The position numbers and the translations under genes were made by a program. DNA of 64,000 nucleotides from Anaerolineales bacterium (GTDB lineage: Bacteria > Chloroflexota > Anaerolineae > Anaerolineales > Villigracilaceae), in assembly GCA_030583885.1 (NCBI GenBank), contig CP129480.1, positions 4,156,714-4,220,713 of the forward strand. Reading direction: 5' to 3'. Shown here one piece after another: positions 9,520-17,712 of the stretch (position 1 is its first letter; each line of letters opens with the position of its first letter). The notes beneath the pieces are model-generated. The model worked only from the letters and a program-made list of their open reading frames with translations. It was not told where the DNA came from and did no database searches.

Positions 9520-9950
9520 ACCTTCATTATATCAACGAGCCCGCGCAAACCCAACTCATACGAACCCCAGCCAAAGCCCGTCACCTTGCCTTTGCACACC
9601 GCGGAGACCAAAGACTTGTGCCGAAACTCCTCGCGCGCATATACATTCGAAAGATGCACTTCGATGACAGGAATCTGAATCGCCGAGATCGCATCACGCA
9701 GCGCCACCGACGTGTGAGTGTACCCGCCCGGGTTGAAGACCACGCCCGCCGCCCACGTCCGCGCATCGTGCAGGGCATCGATCAACGCGCCTTCGTGGTT
9801 CGATTGCAGGCAGGTCACTTCCACGCCCAACTCTTTGCCCAACGTGATCATTTTTTCGTTGATGCCATCCAATGTCACCGAGCCGTACACTTCGGGTTCG
9901 CGCGTGCCCAACAAATTCAAATTCGGTCCGTGCAGAATTAGTATTTTCAT
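9516..9950 (-). CDS. aroQ: 3-Dehydroquinate dehydratase, type II
   Basis: 144 residues, the normal size of the dodecameric type II enzyme. LHGPNLNLLGTREPEVYG, QSNHEGALID and VHLSNVYAREEFRHKS are the family active-site blocks (Tyr, Asn and His residues all present). It dehydrates 3-dehydroquinate to 3-dehydroshikimate, step 3 of the shikimate pathway. Start and stop overlap its neighbours (ATGA with aroKB, GTGA with the esterase). Confidence 0.95.
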   Translation of the reverse strand: MKILILHGPNLNLLGTREPEVYGSVTLDGINEKMITLGKELGVEVTCLQSNHEGALIDALHDARTWAAGVVFNPGGYTHTSVALRDAISAIQIPVIEVHLSNVYAREEFRHKSLVSAVCKGKVTGFGWGSYELGLRGLVDIMKV

Positions 9951-11512
9951 TTCAACACATCCTCCAAATCACGTACATCCACCAACTCAACTTTGCCAAC
10001 TTCAATCGGCAGCGCAAAACGGATGGACTTCGCATTCTTCTTTTTATCCACCCGCATCGCGCGGAGGATGTCCTCTCGCGGCATGTCAGCAGGCATTTGG
10101 ATGGGCAATCCCAAACTGGACAACGTAGACTCAATCGCCTCGACCAACCCCATAGCGGCCAGCCCGGCCCGGGCAGAGTACCTCGCCTCAGCCGCCATGC
10201 CGATGGCAATCGCCTCGCCATGCCGAAGTTCAAACTTGCTGACCAGTTCCACCGCATGCCCCACGGTGTGCCCCAAATTCAACGCCGCGCGGAAGCTCCT
10301 CTCATACGGGTCTGCTTCGATGACCTGTATCTTCACCGCCATCGCGCGTTTGACCACTTCTTCGAGATTGGCTTTCACCCAGTCCATGCCGCGATTGCAC
10401 ATGGCAAACAAGTCAGGGTCTGAGATGATGCCGTGCTTGACGACCTCCGCCATGCCTGAGCGTAATTCGCGTTCTGGCAGTGTACGCAAAAGGCTTGGGT
10501 CTGCAATGACCAGCTTCGGGGGATGGAACGAGCCGATGAGGTTCTTTCCTTCGGGCAGGTCAAAGCCCGTCTTTCCGCCCAGTGACGCATCCACCATCGC
10601 AAGTAATGTGGTCGGGACTGCGATCCAATCAATGCCGCGCAGATAGGTGGATGCGGCAAAACCCACCATGTCACCGATCACGCCGCCGCCGAGGGCAATG
10701 ACCGTGCTTTTGCGGTCAAGTCCATTTTCGAGAAAAGCGTCCCATAAACGCGAGACGGTTGCGAGATTTTTATGCTCCTCGCCCGCGGGTACGATCACGG
10801 ATTTTGCATTGAAGAGGGTCTGGATCTTTTCGAGATGGAATTTCGCCACGTTTTCGTCGGTGACGATGATGGGGTTTTGCAGGGTTGTCACGCAACCAGC
10901 GTCCCCTTTGGGGAAAGCGCGACCTACATCTCCGACAATGACGTCATACTCCCCCATCGCGGAAAGGTGATACCTGCCCAGCGCAACCTGCGCGTGGTGT
11001 GCGTTTTGTTCGGCAGTCTTTCCATCGACGTGCAGTTTAAGGGGAAAAGAGTTGTAATGTTCGCTGCGTTTTTCCAACAGGGCGGTGAGTTTTTCCCTCA
11101 AATCACCTGCCAGCAATGGACGTTTTCCCGATTCTATTTTCATGCGTTCAAGCAAGGTCGGCAGTTCCGCCATGAGCAGAAGGATTTTGCCATTGGATCC
11201 TGCGAACGCGCGGTTTTCGTCACGGAGCAATGCGCCGCCGCCGAGGGCGATGACTTTGGCTTGTGAATTTGTCACGCTGGCAGCGTCCCCTTTGGGGAAA
11301 GCGTGACCTACGGTTTCCTTAAGCACCATTGTTTCCATATCACGAAATGCGGGTTCACCCTGTGATTCCATGATCTGTGAAATGGACATACCCGCGTTCG
11401 TTTCGATGACGCAGTCAAGGTCAATAAAGGGCAGTTTGAGACTCTGTGCAAGTAGTTTTCCGATGGTGGATTTGCCTGTCCCTGGGGGACCGTAGAGGAA
11501 GATGTGAGTCAT
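9947..11512 (-). CDS. aroKB: Fused shikimate kinase / 3-dehydroquinate synthase
   Basis: 521 residues. Residues 1-175 are shikimate kinase (P-loop GPPGTGKST, GGGALLRDE). Residues about 190-521 are dehydroquinate synthase (GGGVIGDMVGFAA, PTTLLAMVDASLGGKTG, metal ligands in AEVVKHG, LNLGHTVGHA and HGEAIAIGM). It thus catalyses steps 5 and 2 of the shikimate pathway. Two near-identical repeat-derived segments, VGHAFPKGDAASVTN (residues 68-82) and VGRAFPKGDAGCVTT (196-210), are not part of either family; they encode a 41-bp palindromic element inserted in the same frame, once in the kinase and once in the inter-domain linker. Confidence 0.93.
   Translation of the reverse strand: MTHIFLYGPPGTGKSTIGKLLAQSLKLPFIDLDCVIETNAGMSISQIMESQGEPAFRDMETMVLKETVGHAFPKGDAASVTNSQAKVIALGGGALLRDENRAFAGSNGKILLLMAELPTLLERMKIESGKRPLLAGDLREKLTALLEKRSEHYNSFPLKLHVDGKTAEQNAHHAQVALGRYHLSAMGEYDVIVGDVGRAFPKGDAGCVTTLQNPIIVTDENVAKFHLEKIQTLFNAKSVIVPAGEEHKNLATVSRLWDAFLENGLDRKSTVIALGGGVIGDMVGFAASTYLRGIDWIAVPTTLLAMVDASLGGKTGFDLPEGKNLIGSFHPPKLVIADPSLLRTLPERELRSGMAEVVKHGIISDPDLFAMCNRGMDWVKANLEEVVKRAMAVKIQVIEADPYERSFRAALNLGHTVGHAVELVSKFELRHGEAIAIGMAAEARYSARAGLAAMGLVEAIESTLSSLGLPIQMPADMPREDILRAMRVDKKKNAKSIRFALPIEVGKVELVDVRDLEDVLK
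10887..10927. repeat. in-frame palindromic repeat, copy 2 (aroKB linker)
   Basis: A 41-bp element beginning GTCACGC and ending GCGACCTAC around a CCCC-TTT-GGGG core. It matches the copy at 11271-11311 at 37 of 41 positions by eye and encodes VGRAFPKGDAGCVTT. Confidence 0.8.
11271..11311. repeat. in-frame palindromic repeat, copy 1 (shikimate kinase part)
   Basis: A 41-bp palindromic element with outer arms GTCACGCT / AGCGTGAC and an inner CCCCTTTGGGG. It is read in the same frame as the copy in the linker and lies in a loop just before the conserved VIALGGG strand of shikimate kinase. Confidence 0.8.
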
Positions 11513-11526
11513 AAAATTCCTTTATG

Positions 11527-12699
11527 TCATTCCCAAAATACATGCGGGATGTTATCCATTGGCAAGTCTTCAAGCGTGGCTTTGCGCAGGGTTTCAAAAC
11601 GCGGTTTCATTTCATCCATTGAATCACCGCCGAGTTTTTCGAGCAGGGCATCGGCGAGGACGAAGGCAACCATCGCTTCGAGGATGGGAACGGCGCGCGG
11701 GACGGGGCAGAAGTCGGAGCGCTCGTACCTGGTGGGAGATTCTGTCCCCGCAGCAAGGTCAACCGTCGGCTGGGGAAGAAGCGTGGTGGCGATCGGTTTC
11801 ATCGCAGCACGGATGATGATCGGCTGTCCGTTGCTGACTCCGCCTTCAGTTCCGCCAGCGCGGTTGGTGGCGCGATGCAAGTTAAAGGTCGAAGGTTGAA
11901 GGTTGATAGGGTCGTGAGCCTGGGTGCCGATGCGTTTTGCATTCTCAAACGCATCACCAACCTCCACGCCTTTGATGGCTTGCACAGACATGATGGCATG
12001 GGCAAGTTTGGCTTCGAGACGGCGATCCCATTGGACGAAGCTGCCCAAGCCGACGGGCAGGTTGAGCGCAACAATTTCAAGCACGCCGCCGAGGGTATTT
12101 TTGCCGTGGATGGTCTTTTCGATTTCAGCGCGTATTTTTTGCGCAGAGGTTTCGATGGGACAGCGCACATCCGATTCTTCGGCGCGGATGATGCGCTCTT
12201 CGTAGGGCATGTCGCCAAAGTCCGTTTGGATTTCACCGATGGATGAAACATATCCGCCAACGATGATGCCGAACTGCGCAAGAAAATGTTTGCACACCGC
12301 GCCCACTGCTACGCGCATGGCGGTCTCGCGGGCGGATGCCCGTTCAAGAGCGGGGCGCAGGTCCTTGTAGCCGTATTTGACCGCGCCGGTTAAGTCCGCG
12401 TGACCCGGGCGCGGGGCGGTCATCGGCTCGATGGCCTTACCCTTCCATTTGACGTGGTCGGCGTTTTGGACGAACACGGCGATGGGCGCACCTGTAGTCT
12501 CGCCGCCCATCACACCGCCGAGAATTTGCACGGTGTCCTTTTCGATCTGCATGCGTCCGCCCGAGCCGTAGCCTTGCTGACGGCGGGCAAGTTCCTCATT
12601 GATGATTTCGGGCGTGAGGGAAAGTCCCGCGGGGATGCCATCGAGGATGGCGGTAAGGGATGGTCCGTGGGATTCCCCTGCGGTTAAAAATCGAAGCAT
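11527..12699 (-). CDS. aroC: Chorismate synthase
   Basis: 390 residues. Converts EPSP to chorismate with reduced FMN. Family blocks present: LRFLTAGESHGPSL, RQQGYGSGGRM, RPGHADLTGAVKYG, RASARETAMRVAVGAV and NRAGGTEGGVSNGQPI. The ATG at 12699 is chosen because GGAG lies 5 nt before it and MLRFLTAGESHG is the conserved N-terminus. The loop between QAHDPI and NRAGG (INLQPSTFNLHRAT) is encoded by a dispersed GAAGGTTGAAGG-type repeat. Confidence 0.95.
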   Translation of the reverse strand: MLRFLTAGESHGPSLTAILDGIPAGLSLTPEIINEELARRQQGYGSGGRMQIEKDTVQILGGVMGGETTGAPIAVFVQNADHVKWKGKAIEPMTAPRPGHADLTGAVKYGYKDLRPALERASARETAMRVAVGAVCKHFLAQFGIIVGGYVSSIGEIQTDFGDMPYEERIIRAEESDVRCPIETSAQKIRAEIEKTIHGKNTLGGVLEIVALNLPVGLGSFVQWDRRLEAKLAHAIMSVQAIKGVEVGDAFENAKRIGTQAHDPINLQPSTFNLHRATNRAGGTEGGVSNGQPIIIRAAMKPIATTLLPQPTVDLAAGTESPTRYERSDFCPVPRAVPILEAMVAFVLADALLEKLGGDSMDEMKPRFETLRKATLEDLPMDNIPHVFWE

Positions 12700-12717
12700 T
12701 CGTTCTCCATTCATAAA

Positions 12718-12777
12718 GCAGGGGCGACCCTTCACAGTCGTCCGAGGTTTCGATCAATCAGGGCGGGTCGCCCTTAC
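12718..12777. repeat. dispersed repeat, 'gcaggggcgaccc' family
   Basis: GCAGGGGCGACCC at 12718-12730 pairs with GGGTCGCCC at 12765-12773. A second copy with perfect 13-bp arms is at 17301-17360. Here it fills the aroE-aroC gap and supplies the last codons of aroE (ATRPD and stop). Confidence 0.65.
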
Positions 12778-13593
12778 GGCTTCAAACAAAACATCACGCG
12801 GTGGGATGCAGCCAGTCCAAATCTCAAAAGACAATGCGGCCTGTTCGATGAGCATACCCAAGCCTGTGGTGGCGGACAGTCCCTGTGTGCGGGCATCGCG
12901 GACCAGTTTGGTCTCACCTGGATTGTAAACAAGATCGTACACAAATGCATTGGAAGGTAATGACAGATTTCCAGGCAGGGGGGATCGGTCTACATTTGGA
13001 GCCATGCCGACGGGAGTGGTGTTGACTATGAGTTGAACGTTGGAAGGTTGGAAGGTTTGAAAGTTAAGTTCGATGGTTTTGGCATTCTTAAATTGCGCGG
13101 CAAGTTCCTGGGCTTGTTCGAGTCGGCGGGAGGTGATGGTAATAATCCAACCATGATCGGCCAATGCATACACCACCGCTCTCGCCGAACCGCCTGCACC
13201 TAATATCAATACCGATTTTCCAGCTCCCAATTCCCAATTCCCTATATGCCTCTTCAAATCAGACAAGAAGCCTGAGGCGTCGGTGTTATCGCCGACGAGT
13301 TTGCCTTCACGCAAATAAATCGTATTGACTGCGCTGATGGCATTGGCGACGGGTGTAAGTTCATCCATATATTCAATTATGTTTTGTTTGTGGGGGATGG
13401 TGACGTTGAGTCCGTGAATTTCGCCGGAACGGACTCGGGTGAGCAAATCTTTCAATCCGTGTTTGTCATCCTTGTGAATGGGGAACAGGGAATAGCCACC
13501 CTGTAAGCCACAAGCCTTGAATGCTGCATTGTGGATTTTTGGCGAAAGACTATGCTCAAGCGGATAACCAACGAGTCCAAATTGAAAGTGCAT
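12754..13593 (-). CDS. aroE: Shikimate 5-dehydrogenase
   Basis: 279 residues. NADP-dependent reduction of 3-dehydroshikimate. LVGYPLEHSLSPKIHNAAF and NVTIPHKQ form the shikimate site, with the catalytic K in PHKQ; VLILGAGGSARAV is the nucleotide loop. Two segments, IGNWELGAG before the Rossmann loop and FQTFQPSNVQ before LIVNTTPVG, are encoded by short dispersed repeats in frame. The C-terminus runs into an intergenic repeat. Confidence 0.93.
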   Translation of the reverse strand: MHFQFGLVGYPLEHSLSPKIHNAAFKACGLQGGYSLFPIHKDDKHGLKDLLTRVRSGEIHGLNVTIPHKQNIIEYMDELTPVANAISAVNTIYLREGKLVGDNTDASGFLSDLKRHIGNWELGAGKSVLILGAGGSARAVVYALADHGWIITITSRRLEQAQELAAQFKNAKTIELNFQTFQPSNVQLIVNTTPVGMAPNVDRSPLPGNLSLPSNAFVYDLVYNPGETKLVRDARTQGLSATTGLGMLIEQAALSFEIWTGCIPPRDVLFEAVRATRPD

Positions 13594-13599
13594 GCCACC

Positions 13600-14892
13600 T
13601 CACCCCGGCCCTTTCCCATGGGGAGCGGGACCGCGCAACGTGTCCAATACTTCAAAAAAATTTGGGAACGTTTTGGATACACAGGCTGGATTTTCGATGG
13701 TGACGCCGTCGAAGCGCAAGCCGATGAGGGAGAACGCCATCGCCATGCGATGATCGTTGTAGGTCTGGATGACGGCAGGGCGCATCTTTTCTACGGGATA
13801 GATGGTCATTCCATCCTCAGCCTCTTCCACGCGGACGCCGAGGCGCGCCAGTTCGGAGCAGGTGGCGTGGATGCGGTCGGTCTCCTTCACGCGAGCCGAG
13901 GCGATGCCGCGAATACGCGTTGGCGAATCAGCAAAGGGGGCGATGGCGGCGAGCGTTTGGGCGGTGTCGGGGATGTCGCGCATGTCCACGTCAATGCCGT
14001 GGAGTTCGGAGCGACCAGTGACCAGTATACAGGTATCAGTCTCTTCCACCGTGCAGCCCATTTTCGCGAGGATACCAAGGAAAGCAACATCCCCCTGCAC
14101 CGATCTGCGCGAGATATTTTCCACGCGCACCGTCCCGCCACAGATGGCAGGGGCGGCGAAAAAGTAGGAGGCGGCGGAGGCGTCGGATTCGACGGCATAC
14201 GTGATGCATGATGCGTAACCCGTAAGGGGAAGGCGGAACGACTTGTAACCATCACGCTGCACTTCCACACCGAAATCGCGCATGACGGCGATGGTCATAT
14301 CCACATAGGGTTTGGAGTTGAGGTCGGTGGCGAGTTCGATTTCAACAGGGGATCGCGCGTATGGAGCAACCATCAATAGAGCGGACAGAAATTGAGACGA
14401 AATGTTCCCCGCAATATTCGTTTTACCGCCTGGCAAACCCGATGCGGAAATTTTCACCGGCGGACAATTGTTCACAGTTTCCAATTTTGCACCCAACTGC
14501 CCCAACGCCTCAGCCAGATCGCCCATCGGACGTTCGCGCATGCGCGGCTCGCCGTCCAAAATATATTCACCGTTTCCGAGCGTCAGAAACGCGGAGAGAA
14601 ACCGCGCCGCGGTTCCTGCATTACCGATGAAGAGTTCAGCATTGGCGGCAGGGATTTTCCCGCCCAAGCCTATGACCGCCATTTCATGATTGGCCTCATC
14701 GAGTTGAACATCAAACCCCAAAGTTTGCAATGCGTTGGCAAAAAAAAGTGAGTCGTCGGAAAACAAGGCATTGGTTAAGCACGTGGTCCCATTGGCGAGC
14801 GCGGCAATCAACAAAGCGCGGTTGGTCAGCGACTTGGAGCCAGGCACGCAAATAGTTGCGTCGAGGGGGTGGGGGATGGGGGTGATCTTCAT
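13600..14892 (-). CDS. aroA: EPSP synthase (3-phosphoshikimate 1-carboxyvinyltransferase)
   Basis: 430 residues, full length. It joins PEP to shikimate 3-phosphate. PGSKSLTNRALLIAALA, GNAGTAARFLSAFL and the C-terminal YNDHRMAMAFSLIGL are conserved family blocks. The last residues (RGPAPHGKGPG) are read from a dispersed Pro/Gly-coding repeat at 13593-13630, so the gene ends inside the repeat. It lies 6 nt upstream of aroE. Confidence 0.95.
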   Translation of the reverse strand: MKITPIPHPLDATICVPGSKSLTNRALLIAALANGTTCLTNALFSDDSLFFANALQTLGFDVQLDEANHEMAVIGLGGKIPAANAELFIGNAGTAARFLSAFLTLGNGEYILDGEPRMRERPMGDLAEALGQLGAKLETVNNCPPVKISASGLPGGKTNIAGNISSQFLSALLMVAPYARSPVEIELATDLNSKPYVDMTIAVMRDFGVEVQRDGYKSFRLPLTGYASCITYAVESDASAASYFFAAPAICGGTVRVENISRRSVQGDVAFLGILAKMGCTVEETDTCILVTGRSELHGIDVDMRDIPDTAQTLAAIAPFADSPTRIRGIASARVKETDRIHATCSELARLGVRVEEAEDGMTIYPVEKMRPAVIQTYNDHRMAMAFSLIGLRFDGVTIENPACVSKTFPNFFEVLDTLRGPAPHGKGPG

Positions 14893-14921
14893 TTCAACAG
14901 GCGAAAGGCAGAATACGAGGG

Positions 14922-15785
14922 CTACGGTCTACCGCCCTCGGTCAAAGCAGTGTGAGAGTCTCTCGATTGATTCAAAATAACTTCGAGTTCTGTGTACTCT
15001 TCATCCTGCAAAGCGGATTCGATCTCGTCGAGCGAATTGCGGAAGGTTTGAATGGCGTCCAGAACATTGTCTCGATTGGATTGGAGGATTCCCAGCATCA
15101 TGTGGGATGGGGTCCCTGCGAGGCGGGTAGTGGAGCGGAAACCTGGTCCGATAAAGGGGGAAAAGTCATGTGAAGTGGAATGAGCAAGGGCGGAAGCGAG
15201 CAAAAATGGAAAATGACTTGTGGACGCCAGGATGCGGTCATGGTCGGTGGGGGACATTTCGATGGGAGTTGCGCCGATGGTTGAGATGATTTCTTTCACG
15301 GCGGATGTTGCGCGTTGTGTGGTGCGTTCCAGCGGAGTGAGGATGAACGCTGCATTCCGGTACAAACTCACATCTGCGTTTTCCAAGCCAAGCGTTTCTT
15401 TTCCGCAGATGGGATGCCCGCCGATGGGGTCGAAGTTTTCGGGCAGGGCGGACATGGCTTGAGAAATAACGCGCTTGGTCGAGCCGATGTCCATGAGGAT
15501 GCAGGGATGGGAAATGATGGCCGGCAATTGTTCAAGAAAGTTCAAGATGGATGGAACAGGTGTTGCGAGAATCAAGATATCGACTTGGGTATGGAAATTT
15601 GCAGGGTCGCTTTCAGCGCGGTCAATGATCCCTTTGGAAAGAGCAAGTTCGAGCGTGGCAGGCTGCGGGTCGCATCCGATCAGGCAGGCGCACTTTCCTT
15701 TTAGGTTCATGGCAAGCGAGCCGCCCATCAGCCCCAATCCAATGATCCCAACGGTCGAATGTTCCAGCGAAAAGCCGTCCTGCAT
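14922..15785 (-). CDS. tyrA: Prephenate dehydrogenase
   Basis: About 287 residues. NAD(P)-dependent oxidative decarboxylation of prephenate toward tyrosine. The GIIGLGLMGGSLA dinucleotide motif is at the N-terminus; GGHPICGKETLGLENAD and later SHFPFLLASALAH carry the catalytic histidines. The ATG at 15785 is preferred to a GTG 9 nt upstream; it lies 2 nt after the aroF stop. There is no ACT domain, so feedback control may be exerted elsewhere, including at the operon leader. Confidence 0.92.
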   Translation of the reverse strand: MQDGFSLEHSTVGIIGLGLMGGSLAMNLKGKCACLIGCDPQPATLELALSKGIIDRAESDPANFHTQVDILILATPVPSILNFLEQLPAIISHPCILMDIGSTKRVISQAMSALPENFDPIGGHPICGKETLGLENADVSLYRNAAFILTPLERTTQRATSAVKEIISTIGATPIEMSPTDHDRILASTSHFPFLLASALAHSTSHDFSPFIGPGFRSTTRLAGTPSHMMLGILQSNRDNVLDAIQTFRNSLDEIESALQDEEYTELEVILNQSRDSHTALTEGGRP

Positions 15786-15787
15786 GG

Positions 15788-16834
15788 TTACCACCCGGCA
15801 GCGGCGGGCTTTTTGACGGGGGCAACACGGCGTTCCATGATCTCGGCAATGGCTTTGACCTGTTTGACCATCTCGGCAAATTTTTCAGGCCTGAGCGATT
15901 GCTTGCCGTCGGAAACCGCCTGCGCGGGATCGGGATGCACTTCGACGATGAGACCATCCGCGCCTGCGGCGACGGCGGCGCGCGCGATCGCCGCGACATA
16001 ATCCACATGACCCGTTGAATGCGACGGATCGAGAATGACGGGCAGATGCGTAAGATTTTTCAACACAGGAATGGCGTTGATGTCGGTGGTGTTGCGCGTG
16101 GTTGTTTCAAAGGTGCGGATGCCGCGCTCGCACAGGATGACCTGCTTGTTGCCGCCCGCGAGAAGATACTCGGCGGACATCAACAGTTCCTCGATGGTGG
16201 CACTCAGGCCGCGCTTGAGCAGGATCGTCTTGCGCGTTTCACCCAGCGCGCGCAGAAGGTTGAAGTTCTGCATGTTGCGCGCGCCGACCTGAAACACGTC
16301 CACATAGTTGAGCATCATATCGAGCTGCATCTGCGACATGATCTCGACCACGATGGGCATGCCCGTCTGCTCGCGCGCTTCGGCAAGGAATTCAAGACCT
16401 TGCTCGCCAAGTCCCTGGAAGGAATACGGCGACGTGCGCGGCTTGAAGACTCCGCCGCGCAGCGCATTCGCGCCCGCCTCTCTCACGGCGTGGGCTGTTT
16501 CAAGGATCTGGCTTTTGGATTCCACTGCGCAGGGTCCTGCGATGAGGACAATGTCATTCCCGCCAACGGTGAAACCGTCAATGGGGAAGACGGAATTTTC
16601 GGGATGTACCTGTCGCGAACCGAGTTTGAACGGCTGGGATATCCGCTTCACGCTTTCGACTCCTTCCAACACTTCGAACGGGTCCAGAGACGAAATATTG
16701 AACTCGCCCACCGCGGCGACGATGGCGGTCTCCACCCCGTAGGTGATGTGCGGGGTCAGCCCATGCGCTGTGACGGCGGCAACCACTGTCTCGAGCTGCT
16801 GGGGCGTGTAGTTGGGTTTCATGACGATGATCAT
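15788..16834 (-). CDS. aroF: DAHP synthase, type I beta with N-terminal regulatory-like domain
   Basis: 348 residues. First committed step of aromatic biosynthesis, condensing PEP and erythrose 4-phosphate. A roughly 90-residue N-terminal ACT/ferredoxin-like part (MIIVMKPNYTPQQLE) precedes the barrel, as in the Thermotoga-type enzyme. IAGPCAVES, GVFKPRTSPYSFQG and ILDPSHSTGH hold substrate and metal ligands. AGGAG lies 6 nt before the ATG. Confidence 0.94.
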   Translation of the reverse strand: MIIVMKPNYTPQQLETVVAAVTAHGLTPHITYGVETAIVAAVGEFNISSLDPFEVLEGVESVKRISQPFKLGSRQVHPENSVFPIDGFTVGGNDIVLIAGPCAVESKSQILETAHAVREAGANALRGGVFKPRTSPYSFQGLGEQGLEFLAEAREQTGMPIVVEIMSQMQLDMMLNYVDVFQVGARNMQNFNLLRALGETRKTILLKRGLSATIEELLMSAEYLLAGGNKQVILCERGIRTFETTTRNTTDINAIPVLKNLTHLPVILDPSHSTGHVDYVAAIARAAVAAGADGLIVEVHPDPAQAVSDGKQSLRPEKFAEMVKQVKAIAEIMERRVAPVKKPAAAGW

Positions 16835-16853
16835 TCGGTTCTCCTCTTTTCAG

Positions 16854-16898
16854 TGGTCTCGATACGACACTCGCCACGCTCGCGTCTACTCGACCAAC
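16854..16898. repeat. dispersed repeat, 'ggtctcgatacg...ctactcgacca' family
   Basis: Lies between aroH and aroF. Related copies are at 55697-55738 and 55777-55822. It begins TGGTCTCGATACGACACTCG and ends CGTCTACTCGACCAA. Confidence 0.55.
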
Positions 16899-16909
16899 AT
16901 ACTTTGATT

Positions 16910-17281
16910 TTACTGCGCCGAGACCAGATCGGGCCTCAGTTTTACAGCCTCACGCAAATAGACGTGGGTGATCCCGTCCTGCGGGGTGTCCGTGTTCCAA
17001 TGCACCAGCACGCGAATGACGCGCGGCAAACTGCCGGGCACGGGAATCTCGCGTGCACACAGCATGGGGACGGGTCCCCAGCCCATTTGTCTCGCCGCCT
17101 GCGCGGGAAAGGTGGCGGCGAGGTCGTCGGTGACCGTGAAAACAGCGCTGGCAATGTCCTCGGGCTGCATGCTTTCATTCTCTGCCAGGATTTCCTCCAG
17201 CAGTTCGCGCGTGGCGTGCAGGATCAAATCTGGTTCGTCTGCAGTGACAGTGGTCGCGCCGCGAATTCCACGGATTGGCAT
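16910..17281 (-). CDS. aroH: Chorismate mutase, AroH class
   Basis: 123 residues. Monofunctional AroH-fold mutase converting chorismate to prephenate. The N-terminal RGIRGATTV and the later CAREIPVPGSLPRVIRVLVHWNT carry the conserved Arg and Glu residues of the active site. GAGGAG precedes the ATG. It is the first structural gene after the attenuator-like leader, so the whole aro run is probably controlled through it. Confidence 0.92.
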   Translation of the reverse strand: MPIRGIRGATTVTADEPDLILHATRELLEEILAENESMQPEDIASAVFTVTDDLAATFPAQAARQMGWGPVPMLCAREIPVPGSLPRVIRVLVHWNTDTPQDGITHVYLREAVKLRPDLVSAQ

Positions 17282-17300
17282 AATTGCTCCTCATTGCGAT

Positions 17301-17360
17301 GCAGGGGCGACCCACCCAGATTGAGCAAGATCCTTGACAACCTTGTCGGGTCGCCCCTGC
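17301..17360. repeat. dispersed repeat with 13-bp perfect arms in the aro leader
   Basis: GCAGGGGCGACCC at 17301-17313 and GGGTCGCCCCTGC at 17348-17360. It lies between the attenuator terminator and aroH, so it is transcribed. Same family as 12718-12777. Confidence 0.7.
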
Positions 17361-17372
17361 AAAAGATAAATA

Positions 17373-17404
17373 AAAAGAGCGAGACCGTGTGGTCTCGCTC
17401 TTTT
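17373..17404 (-). terminator. attenuator terminator in the aro leader
   Basis: On the minus strand: AAAAGAGCGAGACC, loop ACAC, then GGTCTCGCTCTTTT continuing into TATTTATC. A perfect 14-bp stem with a U-rich tail. It stands between the aro promoter and aroH, 27 nt after the leader-peptide stop. The only gene upstream on this strand is the leader peptide, so it acts as an attenuator rather than a gene-end terminator. Confidence 0.8.
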
Positions 17405-17431
17405 ACGTGAACAGAGTTATATCCTGTTTAC

Positions 17432-17509
17432 TTAAGCGCCACCAACGGCAGCCGAACCTCGGAAACCGTAATAAAAATAAAATGCAAACCAGCGGGCGGA
17501 CTTAAGCAT
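17432..17509 (-). CDS. Aromatic leader peptide of the aro operon
   Basis: An ATG at 17509 opens a 25-codon frame ending with TAA at 17432. Residues 7-16 read WFAFYFYYGF: one Trp, four Phe and three Tyr in ten codons. Such runs are the hallmark of transcription-attenuation leaders of amino-acid operons, where ribosome stalling at scarce charged tRNA prevents the downstream terminator. A consensus promoter places the start of transcription about 4 nt before the ATG, so translation would be nearly leaderless; no Shine-Dalgarno is visible. A weak hairpin (17431-17407) and then the attenuator follow. The codon content suggests combined sensing of all three aromatic amino acids. It is too short for standard gene callers. 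Confidence 0.75.
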   Translation of the reverse strand: MLKSARWFAFYFYYGFRGSAAVGGA

Positions 17510-17519
17510 ATTGTGCGCT

Positions 17520-17548
17520 ATTCTATGCCTGACGGGCGGATGCGTCAA
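17520..17548 (-). promoter_or_regulatory. aro operon promoter
   Basis: On the minus strand: TTGACG (17548-17543), a 17-nt spacer, then TAGAAT (17525-17520). The predicted start is about 17513, only a few bases before the leader-peptide ATG. Confidence 0.72.
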
Positions 17549-17712
17549 GGGGGAATTTTGAGAGCTGCGGCCGCACACAAACAGGCTGCGGTACACTTTA
17601 TTTCAAACATGGCGGGCGAAAAAGCGAAGACGGGTGCAGATGCGCCTCTTCCTCAATTCCATCTCATCAGAATTGTCATAAAAATCAGGACGTGGGATGT
17701 TTTATTTCTCAC

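Noticed and set aside
16019..17410. 463-codon plus-strand ORF over aroF/aroH
   Set aside because: Spans two real minus-strand genes with strong family motifs; it also crosses the attenuator stem.
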